A stretch of DNA of 64,000 nt, from positions 62,001 through 126,000 of the forward strand of contig CAKRLE010000002.1 in assembly GCA_934359185.1 (NCBI GenBank), read 5' to 3'. Position 1 is the stretch's first letter. The number at the start of each line of letters is the position of its first letter. This DNA is from an uncultured Lachnospira sp. (GTDB lineage Bacteria; Bacillota; Clostridia; Lachnospirales; Lachnospiraceae). Shown here one piece after another: positions 1-9,414 of the stretch. Under the pieces are notes generated by a model. It had not been told where the DNA came from and did not search any database. It saw nothing but the letters and a program-made list of their open reading frames with translations. Position numbers and translations under genes: made by a program.

Positions 1-1
1 A

Positions 2-799
2 GAGTATGATGCGTCCCAGATGAAGTCTATCAGACTTGGCCTTGAGATGGGACTCGATGCTTCATTTTATGCTGATCCTAAGTACGATTACAGGCAGATG
101 GAGGAGATTAAGCAGGCAATGCTTGATGGAAGTAATCTGACATTTATTATAGATCCGGATAAAGATTATACAGTTATGCGCGAGATTCGTCTGGCAAGCC
201 ATTACGGATACGATGTTATGTATTATGTCAATAAAGGATGCAGCGGTGGCGTATTAAAGCAGTTAAGACTGGCAGATAAGAACGGTATAGATCTGAGTTT
301 CTTTGTCAATGAAGGATATGATGAATATCAGCTGAAGGAGATACGTATAGGGCTTGAGCATTGTGTTGATATTACACAATATCTGTTACATGAGTTTAAC
401 AGTGAACAGATGAGACAGATAAGGCTTGGGTTAGAGGCTGGAGTTGATGTGTCAGGATATGCGATGACAGGATTTTCATCTGGACAGATGGAACAGGTAC
501 GGTATGGACTGCAGGAAGGCAAGAATGTTGAGAAGTATGGTGACCCGTTTATAGATGCATGCCAGATGGAGCAGATGCGTGAGGGAAAGGTAGACAAAGA
601 GCCTGATGAGCAGCAGAGCCAGGAGATACTCAAAGGGCTTATGTCAGGAGTTGATGTGAGTGTATATGCGGATACATCATATGATTATAAGCAGATGGAG
701 CAGATAAGGCTGGGGCTTGAATCAGGGATGGATGTTACCCCGCTTCTTAATATACATATGTCAGCGGATGACATGGAAAAGATAAGACTGGGGTTATAA
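2..799 (+). CDS. 26-residue-repeat protein, 5' end outside the window
   Basis: The frame is open from the first complete codon at position 2, and the residues before the first ATG (position 20) already match the repeat, so the gene starts upstream and only its C-terminal 265 residues are here. The protein is a chain of about ten units of 26 residues (78 bp). The consensus is roughly YD-x2-QM-x-QIRLGLE-x-G-x-DVS-x-YA, with invariant-like QM, IR and G positions. One unit near residues 186-205 is broken by an acidic Gln-rich insert, and the last unit is half length, ending at LGL. Each unit probably forms a pair of short helices, giving a solenoid (inference). No enzyme motif, signal peptide or membrane segment is seen. 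It ends 36 bp before the FapA-like gene and is probably cotranscribed with it. I do not recognise a named family. Confidence 0.8.
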   Translation, partial: EYDASQMKSIRLGLEMGLDASFYADPKYDYRQMEEIKQAMLDGSNLTFIIDPDKDYTVMREIRLASHYGYDVMYYVNKGCSGGVLKQLRLADKNGIDLSFFVNEGYDEYQLKEIRIGLEHCVDITQYLLHEFNSEQMRQIRLGLEAGVDVSGYAMTGFSSGQMEQVRYGLQEGKNVEKYGDPFIDACQMEQMREGKVDKEPDEQQSQEILKGLMSGVDVSVYADTSYDYKQMEQIRLGLESGMDVTPLLNIHMSADDMEKIRLGL

Positions 800-835
800 T
801 GTAACTATTAATAAGTGACATGGAGGGCTATTATA

Positions 836-2254
836 ATGGTTCAGAATACATATAATGAACAACCAGATAAGAGAATATCCGTCACAATATCTGAAGATAA
901 TATGTCAGCGTATCTGCGTCTGAGATTTCCGATGCATGATGATAGGGAATATTCATATGAGGATATCAAGGCGGCATTGGATGAGAGCGGCATCAAGATG
1001 GGGATAGATGAATCAGCGATACAGTATATTCTTCAGAATAAGATATATGACACTAATGAACTTGTTGCGACAGGCAAAAGAGCTGAAGATGGTGTTGATG
1101 GTGAATATGAGCTGTTTTTTGATATTGATGGTATTGGCAAGCCAGTAGAACGGGCAGATGGTTCTGTTGACTATTATAACATGAAGCTGTTTGTGCTTGT
1201 AAGTGAGGGGGACAAGCTTGCACATTATAATCCACCAACCAAAGGAGTGTTTGGATATGATGTCAGGGGAAAGCTGATTATTCCCAAAGCTGGAAGACCT
1301 AAGAGTCCATTAAGGGGCAAAGGATTTACCGTTTCAGAGGATGGCAATACATATTACGCAGCGTGTGATGGTAAAGTAGAATATAGAAACTTTGACCTTA
1401 ATGTTTATAGTGTGCTTACAATACCAGGAAATGTAGATATATCTGTTGGTAATATTGATTTCAATGGAGATGTCGATATCCAGGGAAATGTTATCAGTGG
1501 AATCACAGTATCTGCCAGAGGTAATATATCAATTGGCGGACATGTTGAGGCAGCAGTTATACGTGCTGGCGGCAATATTATATTCAAGGATGGTGTTAAT
1601 GGTAAAGGACTTGCCAAAGTAGAAGCAGGTGGAGATATAAGTGCAAGATTCCTTGAAAATGTGACAGTGCAGTGTCGTGGCAATGTATATGCCAATTATA
1701 TGCTCAACTGTAACATAACTGCTAATGGCAGGGTTATTGTCAAGGGTAAGCAAAGTTCAATACAGGGCGGCGATGTTATGGGAATGCTTGGTGTTGAAGT
1801 CGGCAATGCAGGAGTTGAGACAGGGGTTACAACTGTTATCCGTGTTGGTGCATCCAAGGCGGTAAGACAGCAGTATACAGACCTTCTGAATAAAATAAAA
1901 GAATACGATAAAGAAATAGAGGCACTTGATACACTTCTTGATAAATATAAAACCTTGAAACAATTGCAGCCTGAGAAGTTCCAGCAGGATATGTACAACA
2001 AGGTGTTCCAGTCAAAAATAATCAAGAATTCAGAGAAGAATAAGTTTAATGAAGAGGCCAGGAATCTATGTGATCTTATATATGCGTCAGAGAATGCAGA
2101 TATAAAGGTTTTAAAGAATATGTATCCGGGTGTAAAGGCTATAGTCAATGGGGTAGCATATTATCCCAATACGCAATTGGTATCAATGGTTATCCGCACG
2201 CTTAATGGCAAAATATCAATAAGAGGAATTATGGATATGGATATTCAGCCATAG
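836..2254 (+). CDS. FapA-domain (DUF342) protein
   Basis: 472 residues. The centre (about residues 165-330) is a run of short Gly/Val/Asn-rich beta turns, such as DVDIQGNVISG and ARGNISIGGHVEAA, typical of the right-handed beta-helix of FapA/DUF342 proteins, named flagellar assembly protein A in Vibrio. After it comes a charged helical segment of about 60 residues (KIKEYDKEIEALDTLLDKYK) that looks like a coiled coil. The ATG at 836 is chosen because TGGAGGG at 821-827 is a good ribosome site; a GTG at 815 in frame would place that site inside the gene. No signal peptide. The role is not established in Firmicutes, and no flagellar gene is in the window, so the flagellar name should not be taken literally. 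Confidence 0.85.
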   Translation: MVQNTYNEQPDKRISVTISEDNMSAYLRLRFPMHDDREYSYEDIKAALDESGIKMGIDESAIQYILQNKIYDTNELVATGKRAEDGVDGEYELFFDIDGIGKPVERADGSVDYYNMKLFVLVSEGDKLAHYNPPTKGVFGYDVRGKLIIPKAGRPKSPLRGKGFTVSEDGNTYYAACDGKVEYRNFDLNVYSVLTIPGNVDISVGNIDFNGDVDIQGNVISGITVSARGNISIGGHVEAAVIRAGGNIIFKDGVNGKGLAKVEAGGDISARFLENVTVQCRGNVYANYMLNCNITANGRVIVKGKQSSIQGGDVMGMLGVEVGNAGVETGVTTVIRVGASKAVRQQYTDLLNKIKEYDKEIEALDTLLDKYKTLKQLQPEKFQQDMYNKVFQSKIIKNSEKNKFNEEARNLCDLIYASENADIKVLKNMYPGVKAIVNGVAYYPNTQLVSMVIRTLNGKISIRGIMDMDIQP

Positions 2255-2300
2255 GCAGTGTCTGAATAATTTAATATACAACAAAGGACAGTAGATATAT

Positions 2301-3239
2301 ATGATAGAAGAAGTTGTTTCAATAGAGTTACCGGTACATGAGAAATGGACAGTCCGTAAGAACAGACTTGCTCCGGAAGGGTTTTCAGGCAGGGAGAAGA
2401 GACTGTCAATAGTTACCGGAATACATGGTGATGAGCTTGATGGACAGTATATATGTTATGAAGTGACAAGAAGGATTAATAATAATCCGGAAAAACTTCA
2501 TGGCATAGTGGATATTTATCCGGCTCTTAATCCTTTGGGTCTTGATATAGGAAGCCGGGGAATACCGATGTTTGAACTTGATATGAACAGATCGTTTCCT
2601 GGGGATAATAATGGAGCTGTTGCAGAATACGCAGCTGCTGGCGTTATTGACAATATTATAGGCAGTGATTTCTGCCTTGATATCCATTCAAGCAATATAT
2701 TTATCAAGGAAATGCCACAGGCAAGACTAACGAAAGAGAACAGAGAAAAGCTTCTTCCATATGCTAAGATTATTAACACAGATTTTGTATGGATATATTC
2801 ATCTAAAACGGTGCTTGATGCAACTTTAGCATATAGTCTTAACAATATGGATGTCCCAACACTTGCTATAGAGATGGGTGTCGGCAACAGAATTAACAGA
2901 GAGTACTGTGACCAGCTTATAGAGGGAACATTTAATCTTATGATTGAACTTGGAATATGGGAAGGTGAACAGATTTCTGTGAGAAAACCAATCATATCGA
3001 CTGAAGGTCAGGTTGAATTTATAAGAGCATGTTCAAGCGGAGTGTTCGTGGCAGATGTTAAGAATCTTGGAGCGATAAGCATGGGAACACATATAGGTGA
3101 CATAATTGAGCCTCTTACAGGAAAGGTTGTGCAAAGAATTGAGTCACCTGTGGATGGAATTATATTTACATTAAGAGAACATCCTGTTGTATACAAGGGA
3201 GCACTTCTTGCAAGAGTATATGGAGGCAATAACCAGTAA
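2301..3239 (+). CDS. succinylglutamate desuccinylase/aspartoacylase family hydrolase (M14-like)
   Basis: 312 residues with an intact AstE/AspA-family zinc site: H42 and E45 in GIHGDE, H129 in LDIHSS, and the general base E191 in LAIEMG. The substrate-binding NR appears in DMNRSFPG (residues 94-101). The family removes an acyl or amino-acid group from an amide, but the substrate here cannot be told. The C-terminal 85 residues form the beta domain usual for the family (SPVDGIIFTLREHPVV). It is followed after 27 bp by a degenerate paralogue, so the two were probably made by duplication and may work together. Start ATG is preceded by AAAGGA about 11 bases upstream. Confidence 0.85.
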   Translation: MIEEVVSIELPVHEKWTVRKNRLAPEGFSGREKRLSIVTGIHGDELDGQYICYEVTRRINNNPEKLHGIVDIYPALNPLGLDIGSRGIPMFELDMNRSFPGDNNGAVAEYAAAGVIDNIIGSDFCLDIHSSNIFIKEMPQARLTKENREKLLPYAKIINTDFVWIYSSKTVLDATLAYSLNNMDVPTLAIEMGVGNRINREYCDQLIEGTFNLMIELGIWEGEQISVRKPIISTEGQVEFIRACSSGVFVADVKNLGAISMGTHIGDIIEPLTGKVVQRIESPVDGIIFTLREHPVVYKGALLARVYGGNNQ

Positions 3240-3266
3240 TAATATTTACAGGTTAAAGAGATAAGC

Positions 3267-4202
3267 ATGAGAAAAGAAACGTTATTCACACTTCAGGGGT
3301 TATATAGAGATGATTTTAAGGTAGAAGGCTACAGATTTGGTGGAGGCGAGAAATCTGCATGTATAGTTGGAGCACTCCGTGGCAATGAAATACAGCAGAT
3401 GTATATATGTTCGCTTCTTGTCAAAGCGTTAAAAGACCTTGAAAGCCATGGTGCAATATCACATAACCATGAGATATTAGTTGTTCCGACAGCTAATCGG
3501 TTTTCAATGAATGTAGGCAGACGGTTCTGGCCTATAGATAATACAGATATTAACAGAACATTTCCGGGAGATGCAGATGGTGATACGACCAATTACATAG
3601 CATCTATGTTGTTTGATAATGTTAAGGGATATAACTATGGAATCCAGTTTGCAAGCTTTTATATGCCGGGAGATTTCATACCACATGTAAGAATGATGGA
3701 GACAGGATATCAGAGCGCAAGCCTTGCGAACCTTTTTGGACTTCAGTATGTTGTAATAAGGAGTCCAAGACCTATGGATACTGTAACACTCAATTATAAC
3801 TGGCAGATGAATGAAACTAATGCATTTTCAATCTATACCAACAGCACTGATACTATTGATGATAAGTCAGCGCGCCAGGCAGTTTCTTCGGTTCTTAGAT
3901 TCCTTACAAGGATGGGAATACTAAAATATAATAATCACAGTGGTTACATAGCAAGTGTTATACACGAACAGGATCTTATGCCGGTCAAGACGTATGACGG
4001 CGGATTCTACAGAAGATTGAAAGATCCGGGAGACCCGGTATTTCGTGGAGATATAATAGGAGAGGTGATTGATCCTTGTGAAGGATTTGTCAAATCGCAG
4101 ATAGTCAGCCAGACAGACGGAATTATATTTTTTGCACACACATCACCACTGGTTATGGAAAATCAGGTTGTGTACAAGATAATACGGCGTATGCACGAAT
4201 AA
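3267..4202 (+). CDS. AstE/AspA-family paralogue lacking catalytic residues (predicted pseudoenzyme)
   Basis: 311 residues, collinear with the preceding hydrolase and sharing the DINRTFPGD segment and the C-terminal beta domain (SQTDGIIFFAHTSPLV). The zinc and catalytic positions are changed: the His of HxxE is R38 (ALRGNE; the Glu, E41, is kept), the second zinc His is Q127 (YGIQFAS), and the general-base Glu position is Y190 (AFSIYT). It should therefore not bind zinc or hydrolyse in the usual way. It may bind the same ligand, act as a subunit of the active paralogue, or be a regulator (inference). The frame is full length and undamaged, so it is not a decaying pseudogene. Start ATG 3267 follows AAAGAGATAAGC. 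Confidence 0.8.
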   Translation: MRKETLFTLQGLYRDDFKVEGYRFGGGEKSACIVGALRGNEIQQMYICSLLVKALKDLESHGAISHNHEILVVPTANRFSMNVGRRFWPIDNTDINRTFPGDADGDTTNYIASMLFDNVKGYNYGIQFASFYMPGDFIPHVRMMETGYQSASLANLFGLQYVVIRSPRPMDTVTLNYNWQMNETNAFSIYTNSTDTIDDKSARQAVSSVLRFLTRMGILKYNNHSGYIASVIHEQDLMPVKTYDGGFYRRLKDPGDPVFRGDIIGEVIDPCEGFVKSQIVSQTDGIIFFAHTSPLVMENQVVYKIIRRMHE

Positions 4203-4255
4203 ATATATATTCTAAAATAAATATTCAGAAAATTAGAGTTTTATTTAAAATATTA

Positions 4256-4284
4256 TTGGTAAATTCTGATTCTTATGATACAAT
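4256..4284 (+). promoter_or_regulatory. purL promoter (sigma-A type)
   Basis: TTGGTA at 4256-4261 and TACAAT at 4279-4284, spacer 17. It lies 51 bases before the purL start in an AT-rich gap. No riboswitch-like fold was seen in the short leader. Confidence 0.55.
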
Positions 4285-4335
4285 TAAATTTATTCACTAA
4301 TAAGCTATTCATAAAAGATAAGCGGGAGGAAAACA

Positions 4336-7300
4336 ATGAGCAGCGTTAAAAGAGTATTTGTTGAGAAGAAAAAGCCTTATGCTGTCAGTGCTAAGCAGCT
4401 TCTAAGCGAGATAACAAGTTATCTTGATGTTAAGTCAGTAACAGATGTCAGGGTTCTTATCCGTTATGACATTGAGAATCTTTCGGAGGAGACTTACAAT
4501 AAGGCTCTTACAACAGTATTTTCTGAGCCACCAGTTGATGATGTGTATGAGATGGAATTTATGGCAGATCCAGAGGATTTTGTATTCTCTGTTGAGTATC
4601 TTCCTGGACAGTTTGACCAGAGAGCTGATTCGGCTGAACAGTGCGTTAAGTTCTTTAATGAGAATGAAAAGCCAGTTATAAGGACTGCAACTACATATGT
4701 TATATCTGGTGAACTGACAGATGATCAGAAGGAAAAGATTAAAGAGATGTGTATTAACCCTGTCGATTCAAGACAGGCTAAGGAAGAGATTCCTGACACA
4801 CTTGTAACAGATTTTCCAGCTCCTCCAGATATTATATATTTTGATGGATTTAAGGATATGGCAGAGGCTGAGTTAAAGAAGCTTTATGACTCATTAGGAC
4901 TTGCCATGACATTCAAGGATTTCGTATTTATCCAGGAGCATTTCCGTGATGTTGAGAAGCGTAATCCGTCTATGACAGAGATTCGTGTGTTAGATACATA
5001 CTGGTCAGATCACTGCCGTCATACAACATTTGCCACAGAGCTTGTCAATGTTGAGTTTAAAGACGGATACTATCGTATTCCAATGGAGAATACATATAAG
5101 AAGTATCTTGCTGACAGAGAGCAGATTTATAAGGGACGTAAGGACAAGTTCGTATGTCTTATGGATCTTGCACTTCTTGCCATGAAGAAGTTAAAGGCAG
5201 AGGGAAAGCTTGATGATCAGGAAGAGTCAGACGAGATTAATGCCTGCTCAATTGTAGTTCCGGTTGAAATAGATGGAAAGACTGAGGAATGGCTTGTTAA
5301 TTTCAAGAATGAGACACATAACCATCCAACAGAAATCGAGCCATTCGGTGGCGCTGCTACATGCCTTGGTGGTGCGATAAGAGATCCACTTTCAGGACGT
5401 ACATATGTATATCAGGCTATGAGAATTACAGGTGCGGCTGATCCAACAGTTTCAATCCAGGATACATTAAAGGGTAAGCTTCCACAGAAGAAGCTTGTGA
5501 CAGAGGCTGCACATGGATACAGTTCATATGGTAACCAGATAGGTCTTGCTACTGGATATGTTAAAGAGTTATATCATCCAGATTATGTTGCAAAGAGAAT
5601 GGAGATTGGTGCTGTTATAGCGGCAGCTCCAAGAGCAGCAGTTAAGAGGCTTAATTCTGATCCAGGTGACATTATTGTATTACTTGGCGGCAGAACTGGA
5701 CGTGATGGATGTGGTGGAGCTACAGGCTCATCTAAGGTTCACACAATGGAATCAATAGATACATGTGGTGCAGAGGTTCAGAAGGGTAATGCACCTACAG
5801 AGCGTAAGATGCAGAGATTATTCAGAAGACCAGAAGTTACCCGCCTTATTAAAAAATGTAACGACTTCGGTGCCGGTGGTGTATCAGTTGCTATCGGTGA
5901 GCTTGCAGCAGGTTTGAGAGTTGATCTTGATAAGGTGCCTAAGAAGTATGAAGGCCTTGATGGAACAGAGCTTGCAATATCTGAGTCACAGGAGAGAATG
6001 GCATGTGTTATCGACCCTAAGGATGTTGCAGAGTTCCTTAAATATTCAGCAGAGGAGAATCTTGAGGCAACAGAGGTAGCTGTTGTAACAGAGGACCCAA
6101 GGCTTGTTCTTACATGGAGAGGCAAGGAGATAGTTAATATATCAAGAGCATTTCTTGATACTAACGGTGCTCATCAGGAAACATCAGTTCTTGTTGATAT
6201 TCCATCTAAGGATGATAACTATCTTAAGGCTTCTAAGGTTGAAGATGTAAGAGGCAGATGGTTAAAGACATTATCAGACCTTAATGAGTGTTCACAGAAA
6301 GGTCTTGTTGAGAGATTTGATGGCTCTATCGGAGCTGGTTCAGTATATATGCCATATGGTGGTAAGTATCAGCTTACAGAGACACAGTCAATGGTAGCCA
6401 AGCTTCCAGTTCTCAAGGGCAAGTGCGATACAGTAACTATGATGTCATATGGATTTGATCCATATCTTTCAAGCTGGAGTCCATATCATGGTGCTATGTA
6501 TGCAGTAGTTGATTCAGTTGCAAAGATTGTTGCTGCTGGTGGTGATTATAAGAAGATAAGATTCACATTCCAGGAGTATTTCAGAAGAATGACAGAAGAT
6601 CCAAGCCGTTGGAGCCAGCCATTTGCTGCACTTCTTGGTGCTTATGAGGCACAGCTTGGATTCGGACTTCCATCAATTGGTGGTAAGGACAGTATGTCAG
6701 GAACATTTGAACATATAGATGTTCCACCTACACTGTGCTCATTTGCGATAGATATAGCTAAAGAGGGAGATATTATAACTCCTGAGTTAAAGACAGCCGG
6801 TAATGCACTTGTAAGATTTGATATTGCAAAGGATGAGTATGATCTTCCTGTATATGAGCAGATTAAGGATTTGTACGAGAATATCCATTCACTTATAGCA
6901 AGTGGTGTTATCAAGTCTGCATATGTACTTGGTGGACATGGACTTGTTCCAGCATTAAGCAAGATGGCATTTGGTAACAAGATGGGATTTGCTATCAATA
7001 GTGATGTTAAGGAAGAAGACCTTTTCGCACCTGCATATGGCTGCATAGTAGCAGAGGTTGATAATGACAGATTATCAGAGATTAAGACTGAGTATGTTAA
7101 GGTCGGTGAGGTTAAGGATACAGCGGCATTTACATATAAAGAAATCTCAATCACTGTAGAGGAAGCTGTAAGCGTTTGGAAGGATAAGCTTGAAAAGGTT
7201 TTCAAGACAAAGTCTTCTAAGGATACAACACCAGTTGAGAGCAAACTTTACAAGGCTGACAGCATATATGTATGCAAGAATAAGGTTGCCAGACCAACAG

Positions 7301-8088
7301 TATTTATTCCAGTATTCCCAGGTACTAACTGTGAATATGACAGTACTAAGGCATTTGAGAGAGCTGGGGCAGATGTAATTGTCAAGGTATTTAAGAACCT
7401 TGATGCAGAGGGAATAAGAGATTCTGTTGAGGAATTTGAGAAGGCTATTAACCAGGCGCAGATTATTATGTTCCCAGGCGGATTCTCAGCAGGTGATGAG
7501 CCAGATGGTTCAGCTAAGTTCTTTGCTACAGCATTCCGTAATGCAAAGATGAAAGAGGCTGTTGAGAAGCTTCTTAATGAGCGTGATGGTCTTGCTCTTG
7601 GTATATGTAATGGTTTCCAGGCACTTATCAAATTAGGACTTGTTCCTAATGGAGCTATAACAGGACAGGATTCTAACTCACCTACACTTACATTTAATAC
7701 AATTAACCGTCATATATCTAAGATGGTATATACAAAGGTTGTATCAGATAAGAGTCCATGGCTTGCAGGTGCACAGCTTGGTGGAGTGTACTGCAATCCG
7801 GCATCTCATGGTGAGGGACGTTTCGTAGCACCTAAGGAATGGCTTGACAAGCTCTTTGCTAATGGACAGGTTGCTACACAGTATTGTGATATTGACGGCA
7901 ATGTATCTATGGATGAAGAGTGGAATGTCAACGGTTCATATATGGCTGTTGAAGGTATCACAAGTCCAGATGGAAGATGCTTAGGTAAGATGGCTCATTC
8001 AGAGAGACGTGGCGATTCTGTTGCTATCAACATCTATGGCGAGCAGGATATCAAGATATTTGAGTCAGGTGTGGCTTACTTTAAGTAA
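4336..8088 (+). CDS. purL: phosphoribosylformylglycinamidine synthase, single-chain type
   Basis: 1250 residues, the size of the fused PurL used by many Clostridia. It converts FGAR, glutamine and ATP to FGAM in purine synthesis. Order: N-terminal PurS-like region (about 1-170), linker with DTYWSDHCRHTTF, two AIR-synthase-like halves (NHPTEIEPFGGAATCLGG in the first, SIGGKDSMSG in the second), and a C-terminal class I glutamine amidotransferase (from about residue 990) with FPGTNCEYD, PGGFSAGDE and the nucleophile Cys in LGICNGFQ. The ribosome site GCGGGAGGAAAA is just upstream of the ATG. It is transcribed alone, with its own promoter and terminator; no other pur gene is in the window. Confidence 0.97.
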   Translation: MSSVKRVFVEKKKPYAVSAKQLLSEITSYLDVKSVTDVRVLIRYDIENLSEETYNKALTTVFSEPPVDDVYEMEFMADPEDFVFSVEYLPGQFDQRADSAEQCVKFFNENEKPVIRTATTYVISGELTDDQKEKIKEMCINPVDSRQAKEEIPDTLVTDFPAPPDIIYFDGFKDMAEAELKKLYDSLGLAMTFKDFVFIQEHFRDVEKRNPSMTEIRVLDTYWSDHCRHTTFATELVNVEFKDGYYRIPMENTYKKYLADREQIYKGRKDKFVCLMDLALLAMKKLKAEGKLDDQEESDEINACSIVVPVEIDGKTEEWLVNFKNETHNHPTEIEPFGGAATCLGGAIRDPLSGRTYVYQAMRITGAADPTVSIQDTLKGKLPQKKLVTEAAHGYSSYGNQIGLATGYVKELYHPDYVAKRMEIGAVIAAAPRAAVKRLNSDPGDIIVLLGGRTGRDGCGGATGSSKVHTMESIDTCGAEVQKGNAPTERKMQRLFRRPEVTRLIKKCNDFGAGGVSVAIGELAAGLRVDLDKVPKKYEGLDGTELAISESQERMACVIDPKDVAEFLKYSAEENLEATEVAVVTEDPRLVLTWRGKEIVNISRAFLDTNGAHQETSVLVDIPSKDDNYLKASKVEDVRGRWLKTLSDLNECSQKGLVERFDGSIGAGSVYMPYGGKYQLTETQSMVAKLPVLKGKCDTVTMMSYGFDPYLSSWSPYHGAMYAVVDSVAKIVAAGGDYKKIRFTFQEYFRRMTEDPSRWSQPFAALLGAYEAQLGFGLPSIGGKDSMSGTFEHIDVPPTLCSFAIDIAKEGDIITPELKTAGNALVRFDIAKDEYDLPVYEQIKDLYENIHSLIASGVIKSAYVLGGHGLVPALSKMAFGNKMGFAINSDVKEEDLFAPAYGCIVAEVDNDRLSEIKTEYVKVGEVKDTAAFTYKEISITVEEAVSVWKDKLEKVFKTKSSKDTTPVESKLYKADSIYVCKNKVARPTVFIPVFPGTNCEYDSTKAFERAGADVIVKVFKNLDAEGIRDSVEEFEKAINQAQIIMFPGGFSAGDEPDGSAKFFATAFRNAKMKEAVEKLLNERDGLALGICNGFQALIKLGLVPNGAITGQDSNSPTLTFNTINRHISKMVYTKVVSDKSPWLAGAQLGGVYCNPASHGEGRFVAPKEWLDKLFANGQVATQYCDIDGNVSMDEEWNVNGSYMAVEGITSPDGRCLGKMAHSERRGDSVAINIYGEQDIKIFESGVAYFK

Positions 8089-8146
8089 TCCACTGGCAGC
8101 TTGATACAGACACATATCTGGTATTATATAAACCAATAATGAATTT

Positions 8147-8189
8147 AATCCCTTCTTTACTGAAAAATCAGTGGAGAAGGGATTTTTTC
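8147..8189 (+). terminator. rho-independent terminator after purL
   Basis: A 16-base arm at 8147-8162 and its partner at 8169-8184 pair around the loop AAAAAT with two G-U pairs. The arm ends in TTT and a T run to 8188. It lies inside a longer in-frame extension of the next gene, which argues against a start at 8139 for that gene. Confidence 0.9.
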
Positions 8190-8218
8190 TCGACAAATGC
8201 AGACCAACCCAGTATAAT
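8190..8218 (+). promoter_or_regulatory. promoter of the ABC lipoprotein gene
   Basis: TCGACA at 8190-8195 and TATAAT at 8213-8218, spacer 17, directly after the purL terminator and 43 bases before the lipoprotein start. Confidence 0.6.
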
Positions 8219-8261
8219 ACGATTTGCAGAAAAATATATACAAAAAAGGACAGAAATTAAT

Positions 8262-9311
8262 ATGAAAAAATCAAAAATCACAGCAGTCATACTTGCGTTA
8301 GTGCTTGTCATGGCAGCACTTGCAGGCTGCTCAAGCACTAATGGTTCCAATAGTAACAGTTCAAATGCAGGAAATACAGGTAGTTCGTCATCAACAGAGC
8401 AGACAACAGCCTATACAGCTAAAGATATCAAGGTAGCAGCAATGAAAGGTCCTACAGCAATAGGAATGGTTAAGCTTATGCAGGATTCTAAGGAAGGCAG
8501 GGCAGCTAATAACTACGGTTTTACAATAGCAGCTGCAGCAGATGAATTTACATCACTTCTTATCAAAGGTGATATCCAGATAGCAGCAGTTCCATGTAAC
8601 GCCGCAGCAACATTATATAACAAGAGCAATGGTAAGATTAAGCTTTTAGGAATCAATACGCTTGGCGTTCTCTATATATTAGAGAATGGAAACACAGTTA
8701 ATAGTCTGTCAGACCTTAAAGGTAAGACAATCTATACAACAGGCAAAGGAACAACGCCAGAGTATACATTAAGATATCTTCTCACTAAAGCTGGAATAGA
8801 CCCAGATAAAGATGTAACAATAGAATTCAAGTCAGAAGCAGTTGAGGTAGCCGCTGTTATGCAAAAAGAAGGCACAGGCGCAATAGCCATGCTCCCACAG
8901 CCATATGTAACAACTGTAACATCAACAAATCCAGACATAAGAATAGCACTTGATGTAACCAAAGAATGGGAAAATGCTTCTAAAGATGGAAGCACAGTAG
9001 TAACAGGCGTTATAGCCGTAAATAGCGATTATTACGCCAACAACAAAGAAGCCGTAGATAAATTTATGTCTGAATATAAATCTTCAGTAGAATACGTCAA
9101 CGCGAACATCGACTCTGCAGCCCAGTTAGTAGAAGATTTCGGAATTTTCAAAGCCACTATAGCTAAGAAAGCCATTCCATACTGCAATATAACCTTCCTG
9201 ACCGGCTCAGAATCAAAATCTAAAGTAGAAAAGTACCTCACCGTATTGTACAATCAGAACCCACAATCAATAGGAGGCACTCTCCCCGCAGAAGATTTTT
9301 ATATCCAATAA
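8262..9311 (+). CDS. ABC transporter substrate-binding lipoprotein (TauA/SsuA/ThiY-like)
   Basis: 349 residues. A lipoprotein signal runs from MKKSKITAV to the lipobox LAGC with Cys23, then a Ser/Asn/Thr-rich linker to about residue 55. The mature part looks like the NMT1/SsuA-type periplasmic-binding fold: VAAMKGPTAIGMVKLM, SLSDLKGKTIYTTGKGTTPEY and the hinge region around AMLPQPYVTTV. This family serves sulfonate, nitrate, riboflavin or thiamine-pyrimidine importers; the ligand is unknown. The ATG at 8262 is chosen for the AAAAAAGGA site before it and the signal peptide it opens; an in-frame ATG at 8139 lies before the terminator of purL. No permease or ATPase is beside it, but a matching pair without a binding protein sits at 23.2-24.6 kb. 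Confidence 0.9.
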   Translation: MKKSKITAVILALVLVMAALAGCSSTNGSNSNSSNAGNTGSSSSTEQTTAYTAKDIKVAAMKGPTAIGMVKLMQDSKEGRAANNYGFTIAAAADEFTSLLIKGDIQIAAVPCNAAATLYNKSNGKIKLLGINTLGVLYILENGNTVNSLSDLKGKTIYTTGKGTTPEYTLRYLLTKAGIDPDKDVTIEFKSEAVEVAAVMQKEGTGAIAMLPQPYVTTVTSTNPDIRIALDVTKEWENASKDGSTVVTGVIAVNSDYYANNKEAVDKFMSEYKSSVEYVNANIDSAAQLVEDFGIFKATIAKKAIPYCNITFLTGSESKSKVEKYLTVLYNQNPQSIGGTLPAEDFYIQ

Positions 9312-9344
9312 ACTAAGTCAACCGGGATGTCATCTCGCCAGTCA

Positions 9345-9371
9345 ATGCTTATGGCGTCCCGCCATAAGCAT
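9345..9371. repeat. perfect 12-bp inverted repeat with 3-base loop
   Basis: ATGCTTATGGCG (9345-9356), loop TCC, CGCCATAAGCAT (9360-9371). It lies 33 bases after the lipoprotein stop. There is no T run on either side, so it is not a textbook terminator, though it could protect the 3' end of the mRNA. Confidence 0.8.
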
Positions 9372-9414
9372 CACGTCCACAACACATAACACCCATTCAA
9401 TTCAGGCAATACCA

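Noticed and set aside
8139..8261. Longer N-terminus for the ABC lipoprotein
   Set aside because: It would cross the purL terminator and the gene's own promoter and would bury the signal peptide.
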